Positions 39,020 to 49,930 of a stretch of 64,000 nt of DNA are shown here, piece by piece. The DNA is from Apoderus coryli (taxonomy: Eukaryota; Arthropoda; Insecta; Coleoptera; Attelabidae): NCBI GenBank assembly GCA_911728435.2, contig OU452201.1:868001-932000 (forward strand), in the 5' to 3' direction. The position numbers were made by a program, and so were the translations under genes. Position 1 is the stretch's first letter. Each line of letters starts with the position of its first letter. Under the pieces are notes generated by a model. The model saw nothing but the letters and a program-made list of their open reading frames with translations. It was not told the DNA's origin and did not search any database.

Positions 39020-41102
39020 ATGGCAGAAGATTTATTTACTAAGAAAATAATGGGAAATGCTAGTTCTGAACAATGGACGCTCACATACAATCAAATAAAA
39101 GAAAAACATGACGTAGCTTTTATTGCAATTGAACAAGCAATCAGTCTTGAAGAACAAGAAAAACCTCATGAGGTAAAACCAACTACCTACCTAGTTTTCA
39201 TTACAATTTTACATTATTCCTCTATATTTTAAATTAAAGGCCATTGAAAAATACAAGGAGGGTATCAGCCATATAGATGAAGCTCTAAACATACATGTAC
39301 AATGCCCCGAAACACCAGATTTAACATGGGAAAAAGCTTGTGTGATGATACAGAAGATTAAAAAGACTCGAGCAGAAGTTTTAACTAGGATTAATAGCAT
39401 AAAAGAATCTAATACTTTTCTAAATTCTGAACAACCGCCTCCGTCTTATGATGAGGCCATGTCAACTTCTGGAGGAAGTACTCCAGTGACGTATAGAGAC
39501 TTAGCTACAGCTTTAAATGGAATTAGTGTTGATACAAATCAGCAAATGGATGAGGATGTTATTTATACACATGAAGCAGTTCGGTAATATATTTTTATTG
39601 TTTATTTTTCCCTTTAATAAAACCACTTTATACCTTACGTATTTATATCAAAATTTTGATATTTGGTTTTGTGTCAAATCATCTTTGTTTTTCAATTGCT
39701 GCAAGTTACAGGCTGTTTTTTTACGTTATAGGCTGTATTTCATATCACCAAGCGGTGAAGTTTCATCAACAAATGTTCCACAAACATTGAAAATATCTCT
39801 TGTAGAAGGTAACGAACCTAATGCACCAAGAGCAATTCTTCAAGTAGGGGAATGGGTTTATCCACTTGTCCCTAGTGTTTCACCGTGTTATAGGACAAAT
39901 TATGGCGCATTCGTTTTACCAGATGTTTACTCAGATGTTCAAGGTAGGTTTCGTTTATGTCAAAAACATTTATACACTCGTCAATCTATTGTTTGTACAC
40001 TCGTCAATCTATTGTTTGGCTTGAAGGTTCTGCGATTGGATTAATTCTACCAGCAGACGCAGGAGAAGATGTCTTTGATTTACTTGAAAATATTTTAAAT
40101 GGTATAATAACACAAGAGACTACTCAAGCTATTTTACAGGAAAAATTGGATCGTAGACCTGTAGATAGGACAGAAGATATTAGCGAAAAAATTTCAAATA
40201 AAATTGTTGATGGTACAGAAACAATTTATAGTTTTATCCTTCACAAATGTATGACTAGTTTATTTTTAGGGGCAATGTATTTGTCGAATGGTTTGATAAA
40301 AGGTGCGGAAAAGGCTAGTGAATTTTTGAATCATAGCACCCCAAAAGTGATTAATAGTATAAGTTCTGCTGAACGACCAACACAGATCAATCCTAAAGTT
40401 AGTAAAACTATCAAAGTGGCTGAATCAGCAACTAATAAAGCTGTTAAAGTTTCCGGATTTGTAGGTTAGTAAACTCTCAATTAGAAATAAGCTATTCTTA
40501 TCTCAATGCTATTTTTCTTTAGCGGAAAAAGTTGGAGTCGCCACTATGCGACTAGGACAGTTTCTAGCACCACACATTCAAAAACAGGGTACCAAACTAC
40601 TCACAAAAACGTGTAACATGTCCGAGGAGGAGGCCTCAAACAAAGTTAAAAGTGTTTTAACGGTAGCTGCAGGTGCTGTTGAAGGTTTTTCCACGGTTTA
40701 TAGAGGCTTAGAAACCTCGGCAGCAATATTAGGCAACAATCTCCGAGATAATACCGTTAAAATTATTGAGCATAAGTAAGGAAACACCAATAGACTTTTA
40801 GAGAAATGAACTTCAAGATCTATTAATTTTGTAGATATGGTGTGCCAGCTGCTGAAATGACAGGTGACAGCTTTAATGCAATGAGTAACGTATATTCCAC
40901 GTATAGAAATGCTAAAGTAATAACACCAAAACATTTAGTTCGAAATACAGCCGCTATGGTAACAACGCAGGCCATGACAAGCACTAATGTCAATAGCAAT
41001 GCTGCATTGACGAATGATAGAAGCATTAATGATAGTAAGGTGGGTGTTAGCAGTAGCAGTAAAAAGAAACCGTCAGATGAAAGTGATAAGGAGAATCAAT
41101 AG
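39020..41102 (+). CDS. SPART: spartin (SPG20), MIT and senescence domains
   Basis: Multifunctional protein of endosomes, lipid droplets and cytokinesis; loss in humans causes Troyer syndrome. Six exons: 39020-39172, 39240-39583, 39732-39943, 40027-40464, 40523-40775 and 40835-41102. They total 1,668 bp, 555 aa. Residues about 15-105 form the MIT helical bundle, which binds ESCRT-III. PPPSYDEA (about 117-124) is a PPxY motif for WW-domain ubiquitin ligases, known in the family. Residues about 165-240 include GEWVYPLVPSVSPCYRTNYG, followed by the senescence/plant-related domain (about 260-490), with GLILPADAG and GAMYLSNGLIKGAEKASEFL, a glycine-rich amphipathic stretch. The tail is Ser/Lys-rich, ending SDESDKENQ. 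A decoy acceptor (TTACAG-GCTG, 39711) lies before the real exon 3 acceptor. A poly(A) signal is at 41110-41115. Confidence 0.93.
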
Positions 41103-41740
41103 GATATTTAATAAATAAATATGAGGTTTAATTAATTTTCTATATGTCTGTTAACTATTTATATAAGGCTTTATTTTTTTTATTGTTATATTAATGCAAA
41201 TGGGAATGTTTCTTATTATTTATTTATTTTTAAATTAAAAAATGTATTAAGTGTATTAGCGAGGAAATGGAAATATTTTAATATTGTAAAAAATTTATTA
41301 AAAAAGCTTTGGTTTGTTTTAATTATCGAAAGAAATAAAACCGTTAATTGAAGAGAGTTCAATCAACGATATAATAGAAACATTGAGTCAGTTCCAACTT
41401 GCCAGTAAACTGAAGAACATCTGTTACTAATCACAGAAATATGATTTATCATTTATTCCATTTGGGTCATACCTATTGAATCTTGACTACTTTATTTTTA
41501 TAGGTTATGTAATTAGGGATTAGGTTTGTTGTTATATCTTCGAGAAACTAAATATTGTTTTTGTAACGTTAAATTCTCCTGAATGCTGCAAGCACATTCT
41601 AATCAGGAATATTTTATTGGACAATTCGAGAATGGAAGTGGTAATAGAAAAGATTTATTCCTGTCAAGTTAATAAGAGAAGTATAGAAAATCCAATGTAA
41701 GAAACGTTTTTACATGGAAGAGTATTTGTATAATTTAAGT
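41103..41740. other. spartin 3' UTR and spacer
   Basis: AT-rich, poly(A) signal near 41110, no supported ORF. Confidence 0.45.
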
Positions 41741-42538
41741 GCAACCGCTAGGGATGCCAACGATATATCGATATATTAAAAATATCGATATATTTTTTTA
41801 ATATATCGATATATTTTAATCGATATATCGAAACAAATATCGATATATACAACACGATATATCGGTACATTATCAAAATAAATGTATCTGCTACAGCTGC
41901 TTTCTTTCTCTAGTTTTATTGATCCGGATTTATTAATCAGGATTTGTTGGATTTCTGAAGGCTCGATAAGTTTACCTAAAAGCGGCAAGGGGATTACGTA
42001 TCCGGATCGCGATAGGCGCTAAAGTGATGAATCAGAAAATGCGTTTTTAGCGAAAGAACATGTGAATCCACACGCGTTTGGATCAGTAGGGAAAGAAAGC
42101 TTACATACACAGGTTTAAAACTTAAAGGTCCTTGTTGTGTTGCCGTAGCAGTCGACGCACACAACAAAAAATCGAAATCGTCTAACAGGAAATAGATTAT
42201 CAAAATTATTATTTCTAAGTTGTGTTCCAGAAAATTTTGAATTAATTGACCTAACTTAATTTAATTATTTCTAACAAATATTCTTACGTTTATATATGTA
42301 TTTTCAGGCAAATAAATTTTAATGAATACTATTTTATTTCATTATTTGAATCTTTAAAATTTCAGGTTTATTTACAACTACAATCCACTCTAAAATAAAA
42401 ATATCGCAAATATATCGATATATATAAAATATCGATATTTTTCATTCGATATATCGAGTATATCGATATATAGTTTCGATATATCATTTGATTCAATATA
42501 TCGATATATTTATTTATTTTGTCATCCCTAGCAACCGC
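41741..42538. mobile_element. non-autonomous hAT-type transposon, 782 bp, with 8 bp target duplication
   Basis: Element 41749-42530 begins TAGGGATGCCAAC and ends TTTTGTCATCCCTA, inverted ends. GCAACCGC is repeated exactly at both flanks (41741-41748 and 42531-42538), the 8 bp duplication of hAT transposons. Both subterminal regions (41768-41875 and 42406-42510) are packed with ATATCGATATAT units that pair with each other. The central 500 bp holds two minus-strand frames (41776-41988, 41994-42203) with no transposase motif I recognise, so it is non-autonomous. The intact duplication indicates an undisturbed insertion. Confidence 0.88.
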
Positions 42539-42656
42539 TCATAATTTTTGTAGATACACCTTGCGTAGGTATCCTATTATAACGTAGGAGACTGGCGGGG
42601 ATATCACGACGAAAAATCAATTTGTTAAACACGTAAGAAGAAATTAGCGAATTTAA

Positions 42657-42713
42657 ACTTTATCATAGAATAAGAAAGCTAGCTAACTAGCTTTCTTATT
42701 CTATGACTTTATC
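42657..42713. repeat. 44 bp palindrome bounded by 8 bp direct repeats
   Basis: ACTTTATC occurs at 42657-42664 and 42706-42713. Between them, arms CATAGAATAAGAAAGCTAG (42664-42682) and its exact complement (42687-42705) surround the 4 bp loop CTAA. Same design as 4115-4160, with unrelated arm sequence. Confidence 0.75.
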
Positions 42714-43449
42714 CTGGTCAAAACTTGCTTCGTCATCTAGAAGTAGAGGTAGATACTGGAGATAGTGTATTTTGTTATTCTTTTAACTCTGATTAATTTG
42801 AAATAGAAGCGTCCTGGGGAAAATGTTATGCCTTCCAGCGGGTTTTTACAATAATAATGTAATATATACAGTGAGGATCAAATTTTCTTTGGAAGAAACG
42901 CTCACTTTAGATGAATTTTATAAAATATTAGGTATTGTTAGAATCTTATGGAAAATCAAAACAATAATATACAAGGGGGTTTTCTTATCGAATGCAATTA
43001 CGTTCATTTACTATACGATCAAGCCTGTATATATTTCTGGTACGTCAAAAAACGGGTTATTAACCTATAGGAAGACACCAAACTCAAGCATTTCTCCAGG
43101 CATATTTTGAGAGAAGTGACGAAACGTCTATATAGAAAATTTTGATTGTAAATTTTTGAGCGTATCTTGTATAATACCTACCTACATAATTACAACAATA
43201 ATTAAAGTGGGGATAAAATCCTGAACACGCTATTAAAATATTTTGATTCTGTTTTATGGGAATTCCGTGTTAAAATCAGTAGTAACAACCTTATTCTTAA
43301 TCATTTATTTTTTGTTGTTTTTAGTCTTAGTAGTATTGATGTGCCTTCATAACCGGTTCCAAGTATCTATTTTCAAGTTCAGGACATTAGCTCCGAAACT
43401 ATAATGCTGCGTATTAATAATTATTCGAAGTTTAAATTTTAGTAAGAAA
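42714..43449. other. spacer upstream of the modular protease gene
   Basis: Holds a 95-codon plus-strand frame (42823-43110) without a recognised domain, codon pattern or clear context, so it is not called. The protease promoter should lie at the right end. No TATA box is obvious. Confidence 0.4.
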
Positions 43450-46400
43450 ATGAGAGAAAAATCATTAACATCGGTTGTGTTTTTGTGTAGCTTATATTAC
43501 TTTAATTATTTAAGTAAGTGTATTTTTATGTGTTCACAGAACAAAGATTTTCATAATAACATTTTTAGTTACAACGACTGAAGGATATGTAGATGATGTT
43601 TCGTATGAATATTCAAATAGTTCACTAGCTAGGATAAAACGGCAGAGTGGCTGTAATGGGTAAGCAAAATGCTGAAAACTTTGTTGTTTTCGAAATACCA
43701 CACACTATTTTAATTGATTTTATCAGTAGATCCTTATTATTATTTTAGTTAATAATTATTTAGTTTAGATAAGGAAGAGCTGAACTAAATTAAATTAAGT
43801 AACCGATTTATATTTATGTTGTGGGAATTTGTCAATCTTAATATTTTTGGAACTGTATTAATTATTATCGTTTTTGCAATATCAACAAAATATTTGAGGT
43901 CACGACATAAGTTAAATAAATCTAATCCATATAGGTACAGGGTGTCAATTTAATTGGAACGTTGTGGGTTTCCTTATACAGGGTGTCCAAAATGCTATAT
44001 TATATTCCTGATTTCTTTTTACGCGACTATTTAAAATGAAAACTTTTTGTGACTCATCCAGTTAGTATTGAAGAACTCAAAAGTTCAAATTCGTGAACAA
44101 ATTGCACCCCTAGACGGGTCAAGTTTTGCTAAATTGTCTAATGAACCATTTTTTTGTCGTAATTTTTAAAAGTAAATATAGCATTTCGCTATCCCTGGTT
44201 AATAAAGTTTATTCAGATTCTCATCTTCCCGCTTGTAAAAAAAAGCGAAAAGTATTTGTTTTTTAATTATTTTATAGATTCCAGTGTAAAACCACACGAG
44301 AATGTATCGATATCGATAAACAGTGTGATGGTAAAGAAGACTGCACTGATGGTAGTGACGAATTTGAAAGTTTATGCAAAAGAATAACGTGAGTAGTCCA
44401 AATTTAGTTTTCAAAGGTTCTTTTTCCTATAAACCGTGAATTTATACGTAATGATTGATCAGAACCGTATATTTTAGCTTTTGACATTTCGTCGAAAGCT
44501 TTCTCAAAATCGGAATATATATTACTATCCTTATACAGCTCAGCTGAACTGATTTCAACTCTACATAGTGTTATATTTTGAGGCCTTCTAAACCAGAATC
44601 AGATCAAAGCTTTTAGGAACTTTAAAGCAATTAAACTATGATCTGATTTTAGATGTCCAGGCTATCTTTTCAAATGTGATTATGGCGCCTGTATAAGCAG
44701 GAACGGTAAATGTAATGGTGTCAGAGACTGCAAAGATGGTTCAGATGAGGCAGACTGTCCAAATTTAATCGGTGAAAAGCTTAATACTAACTGCAGGTAA
44801 ATGCATGTTATTTTCTTTACGATACTTACTCCAAATTATTTTAATTTTTCCCGGTTCAGGTCCGATGAATTTGAATGTCGTAACGGCGAATGTGTCACTA
44901 TAGATGGTAAATGCGATGGGAAAGCTGATTGTAAAGATAAATCAGATGAAAGTCGTGACATTTGTTTTAATATTTACTGTCCTGGTTACACATACAAATG
45001 TGAATATGGCGCATGCGTAGACGGTAATGCACGATGCAACAGTGTCAAGGATTGTTTAGACAATTCCGATGAAGAGGACTGTGGGCCAACACCAATTCCC
45101 ACTCCGACTCCCCCAGTGATTGTACCGGATCTACCGTAAGTTGAATTCTTTAAAATGGTTTTTTGAGAACTTGAGATTTTTTGCTCTTAGGACTGTCGAT
45201 TATTGTCTTACGCCGAAACAACCAGACTTTGGACAATGGGTGTTTATTCACAATGGTCAAAAAGGCAGTCAAGGCCAACGTGTGGATGTCAATACCCTTA
45301 TTAAATTCAGCTGCAACTCAGGCTATAAATTATCATCGACAGAGAAAAAAGAAGAATATGTGAACTGTGAAGCCACGGGGTGGGCTTTAACTGAAATGCC
45401 ACATTGTGAAAGTAAGTTAACTTCATTTGAATACATTATTTGCCGGTTTTTAAACATAGATAAGTAATTTACTTAAGTAACTGCAACTCCTCAAAATCTT
45501 AATGGCGAGTCCCTTAAATGATAGGAACAAATCAATATAGATGTCGCCAAAAACATCTTGTTGTCATTCATCTCTCGTACTAGTATAAGCTCTTCGTAAA
45601 GGTGGAAATTTGGGTCACACTGCCTTCCGATCATCACTGATGACTTGTGAATCAAAGAAACGGTGAAAGCATGGTGGTGTGAAACAAGCTAGTGTTGGGG
45701 TTAGTAATAGCTGTATGGAGGTCCCCAGAAATCAAACATCTAGCCTACACGAGTGACAGAGCATAAATAAATAAAAATATATTTTCAGTAGAAATTATAA
45801 CGCATTGTTTAATTTTGCAGAACTATGTAAGCCGTACTACAGTACACAAACAACAACTCTGAAATGCAGGAGCATCACTGGATCAGAGATAACGTGTGAC
45901 AAAGCGACTAACGGTACCGTTTTAACATTCACTTGCGCTCCGTACTATAAAGTACCAAGCAATACGCATCGCTACTGTTTCGACGGCACCTGGGACCATC
46001 CGCAACCTGAATGCATTCAAGGTCAGCCTACAACTATCTATAACATACTTGTGATCCTCAATATTTATTTGGCATCACTAAATGATACACATCAATTCAT
46101 ACCATACAATCCCGATGTTATTATTTTTCCTAACGATTAAATTTGTTTATTTATTCAAGTGTGTATTTGTATGTATATTTTAGAAAACCTAAGACCTCAT
46201 TTATTTCATCACAAACCGACAGGGATTAGGGTTGAGCCATATTTCAGGAACTCTGATTTGTCATTAATATTTATCGCAACTCTGTGATTGTCTTTTTGCT
46301 CTTCAATTTTTTTTACCATGGAATCCAAACAGATCGTTCAACTCTAAATGAAAATGTTAAGACGATTTGGTCTCACCGACTGTGACTTTAGTATTTTAAA

Positions 46401-49400
46401 TTTACAAACGTACCAAGGATAACTGCTCCGTCAGATCGATGTCAGAGCATCCGTGGTTGTATCAGGTCGCAACGAAATGAAATATGAGTGTCTAGTGATT
46501 TTTTTTCTAGTTTGTGGCGAAAAACGAGTCACCGCAACCGCGTTAGTGGTAGGAGGAACCAAAGTCATACGAGGTGATTATCCATGGGTGGTGGCCATTT
46601 ATGCCCTTAAGGCTAAAACGCAGGATCAATACATAAATATATGTGGAGGTTCAATCATCAAACGAAACATTATACTAACAGGTAATAAGTTGCGTAATTA
46701 ATTCAATTGATCCCTGAAAACTGTGGTTCTCTTTCAGCTGCGCATTGTGTAACAAACAACAAAGGTCAAGCTAATGAGCCCTCACGGTACCGAGTGGCTG
46801 GTGGTAAATACTACAAGAATTATAACGACCCTGATGATGCAAATACGGCACAATACGTTGGAGTAAATATACTTACCATTTTATACGTCAATTATTTAAT
46901 TTGACACTCAACAAATTGATCATAATATATATATATATATAAATCAAACGACGTCTGCTCCACAAAATAAATATATTTCTATATCAAAAATCACGGCACA
47001 TTGCCTATGTCAGACATGTTTCGAGAAAATTAAATTCTCAACATCAGTGACTCTCAGGTACAAGATAAACAATTTTAGTTTTACCAATGTAACATATTCA
47101 TTTTGTGAAAAAAGGTTTTGTGAGGATTTTATGTAAATTAAAGTTCAAACATTGTTTTATATGAATTCAAAATCAAAATTTAAACTATATTTGAGATTAA
47201 ATTAATTAAAATAGGCATTATGCCATTAAATAATTTTAATCTCAAATATAGTTTAAATGTTTATTTTGATTTTGAATTCATATAAAACAATGTTTTAACT
47301 TTAATTTACATAAAATATTCACAAAACCTTTTTTCACAACACATTGGTAAAACTGAAATTGTTTATCTTGTACCTGAGAGTCACTGATGATGAGAATTCA
47401 ATTTTCTCAAAACATGTCTGACATAAGCAATGTGAGGGGATTTTTGATATAGAAATATATTTATTTTGTGGAGCAGACGTCGTTTGATTTATATATATAT
47501 ATAATCATCGCTCCTCTTTGAATGGATTATTTCATAAAAAATGATCATAATATGTTTTAGGTGACAGAAATTGTAATTAATCCTCAGTATCGTGGCGATA
47601 TACTCCATTATTTAGGGGATATGGCTTTACTGATCCTAGAGACAAAATTTGCATTATCCAAAGTTGTACAGCCAGTTTGTTATAATGGTGTCAACTACAT
47701 GGATATCGATATAAAGTCAATTGGAATAGTACGTATTCAGTTATAATAAAAAGCAATGACGAAGTCTCTTAAACGATGATTAATTAACAAAACTATAACT
47801 AGTCTCGACATTTTTCGATCTTCTTTTTAATAACAACCTTTCACAAGAACAATGCAGAATTGTTTTAACACCGGAACCCTGCCAGATGGGTGGTCGAATG
47901 CAATAGTTATACCAATTTATAAGAAAGGGAACAAATTATAGACTTGTGCCCTGTGCAAATGCATGAAGAAAATTATTACGAAGGCAATAACTCCATTTTT
48001 ACTGCAGTCAAACGTTATTCCTAACCAACAACATGGATTTATGCCCGGAAGATCAGTGGAGTCAAATCTTCGTCTTAACTTGTGGACCAAACAGAACGAT
48101 GATGGTCAGCCTACTGATGTGGTGTACCTGGACTTTGAGAAGGCATTTGATAAGGTGCCATTCGCTCGTCTGCTATTGAAGCTGGAACATTATGGTATTC
48201 GCGGAGAACTCCTGCGATGAATTGAGGGTTTCCTTAGAGGAAGAAGTTTCCAGGTAAGGGGAATGGTTCGATTTCGCGTAGACTGCCGGCTCACAGCGGG
48301 GTGCCTCAGGCTTCGGTGTTGGGTCCGCTATTGTTCCTGGTTTACATATCGGATCTGACGGGAAATATAAACGCAAATACAAGTTTCTTTGCTGATGACT
48401 CTAAACTGTTTTGAGATCCGCTGCAGAGTGCTGAGGTGTTCCAGACCCATCTCGACAGAGTGATGACTTGGTCATCAACTTGGCTGATGAGTTTGAATTT
48501 GGATAAATGTACAGTCCTCCATTTGGGACCAAATAACCCCGAAATATCCTACACCCTTGGTGGTAAGACCAACTCTCTAGCAAAAGGATCTCGGCGTGAT
48601 TATTACCTATGATTTAAAATGGGAAATCCATGTCTCGGCGGTAGTGAAGAAGGCCAACAAATTGTGGTATTTGATCCAGAAAGCATTTAGATGAAGGTCC
48701 AATGACATGGTTCTGAAGCTGTACAAGTCGTTTGTCAGGCCGGGCTTGGAATATGCCAATAGTGTATGGTCTTTGTATTTTGTTAAGGATATTGAGGCTT
48801 TGGAGAGAGTTCAGAGAAGATTTACCAAGCTTCCACAAGCGCTGTGCCACCTGCCATATGAAGATCGGCTAAGAGCTTTGAACTTAACAACGCTTCAAGA
48901 AAGGCGTCGTCGTGGCGACTTGATACAGACGTATAAGGTTCTTAGCGGACATTACAAAATAAACTTGGATCTCTTTCATCTTAACAGAAATCCGAGCCTA
49001 CGTGGTAACAGCAAGAAATTGTGCAAAGAAAGATGCGCCAAGCTCGCTCGAAGAAACTTTCTGTCAAATAGAGTGGTATATGCGTGGAATGATATGTCGG
49101 AGGAGGTTGTATCAGCGCCAACAGTGAATAGTTTTAAGAACAGACTGGACATTACGCTTAAAGATCGGGGCAGCTGCATGGTCCACTATTCGTTATAGTA
49201 AATCGTCGTGTTTTTATGCACTGAGTCGAGTTTTATCTTTTACAAATCGGGTGACAGTCTCATCGGTTTCACCGCTTACTGTCTGAACTAATAATAATAA
49301 TTCTAGATGACAAGCTCACAAGGTCGCAGTAACCTTCTTTTATTGACAGTATATTTTTAAGGTGAATGGATGGGGATGGACACGTGCAACTGGTGATCCT

Positions 49401-49792
49401 TCGAACGAATTGAAAGAACTGCAAATACCTTATAAAGATGAAAATGTATGTCGATCGGAATTTCCACCGGAATGGGCTGATAAATATTTATTAGACGATA
49501 AAATGTGCGGAGGATATCTGAACAAAGGTAAATCGGAACTGAAATACGAATGTAGTGAAAAATTATATTTTTTTCTGTTTCAGAGACAAGTGTTTGCAAA
49601 GGTGACAGTGGAGGCGGGTTAGTGTTTAAGAATCCGGCTGATAATAACTACTACATTCACGGAATCGTGAGTGTCGCTCACTCAGTCGATGCATTTACCT
49701 GTGATATACAAAAAAGTGCGCTTTTCACTAAAGTTAAGTCGCATTACGACTGGTTAGATAGACAGATAGCTTCTAGGTCACGTGATGAATGA
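43450..49792 (+). CDS. modSP: modular serine protease (LDLa x4, sushi x2, trypsin-like)
   Basis: Apical protease of the insect Toll/melanization cascade, secreted into hemolymph. It autoactivates after peptidoglycan/glucan recognition. Twelve exons: 43450-43513, 43569-43659, 44278-44388, 44653-44796, 44860-45135, 45191-45411, 45821-46021, 46511-46681, 46738-46862, 47561-47728, 49362-49527 and 49584-49792; 1,947 bp, 648 aa. Residues 1-21 are a signal peptide. Four LDLa repeats (about 48-220) show CDG, D-C-x-D-x-SDE. A Pro-rich linker is followed by sushi domains (about 230-300 and 303-368). The zymogen site is TATAL/VVGG (Leu381-Val382). The triad is intact: His429 (AAHC), Asp488 (GDMALL), Ser588 (GDSGGG). 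The S1-pocket residue six before Ser588 is Ser582, which suggests chymotrypsin-like specificity. Introns 6, 9 and 10 hold a MITE, a 580 bp palindrome and a retroelement. Confidence 0.93.
45539..45690 (+). repeat. MITE family A, copy 3 (modSP intron 6)
   Basis: Shares CTAGTATAAGCTCTTCGTAAA and GGAAATTTGGGTCACACTGC with 20232, plus GATGTCGCC and AAAGCATGGTGGTGTGAAAC with 29645. It shows that the family is longer than the 29645 copy alone. Located in the intron between exons 6 and 7. Confidence 0.65.
46926..47506. repeat. foldback element, about 580 bp near-continuous palindrome (modSP intron 9)
   Basis: Sequence from about 46941 (AAATCAAACGACGTCTGC) to 47490 is the inverse of itself with few mismatches. 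The centre is GGCATTATGCC at about 47214-47224, so there is almost no spacer. Each arm is about 290 bp. AT repeats bound both ends (46926-46940 and 47490-47503), suggesting insertion into or growth from AT-rich sites. No coding potential. It lies between exons 9 and 10 of the protease gene and would be an extreme hairpin in the pre-mRNA. Confidence 0.85.
47780..49300 (+). mobile_element. CR1/L2-like non-LTR retrotransposon fragment (modSP intron 10)
   Basis: Broken RT reading frame: [16 protein letters not shown], then [50 protein letters not shown] (catalytic), [13 protein letters not shown], and [21 protein letters not shown] with VQRRFTKLP in the thumb (48707-49198). There are many stops and frameshifts. 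The 3' tail is an AAT run at about 49286-49300. The [12 protein letters not shown] and [16 protein letters not shown] wording is of the CR1/L2 type, unlike the jockey-like copies elsewhere in the window. Orientation matches the host gene. Confidence 0.8.
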
Positions 49793-49930
49793 CGAATTTC
49801 AATCCAGTGTTGCCATTTATGTTTATATTCCTCTAGTGCTGAAGATGCTGGCTATGTTACAGTTAGTATCAAACATATGTCAATGATATTATTTTTTTTA
49901 TTACTTAATTACTGAAATATATCTTATTAG

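Noticed and set aside
39711..39731. Alternative acceptor (TTACAG-GCTG) for spartin exon 3
   Set aside because: It would insert a short Phe-rich stretch; the acceptor at 39732 restores the family reading RLYFISPSGE.
42823..43110. 95-codon plus-strand frame upstream of the modular protease
   Set aside because: No motif, no splice partner and no support for expression; AT-rich spacer gives such frames.
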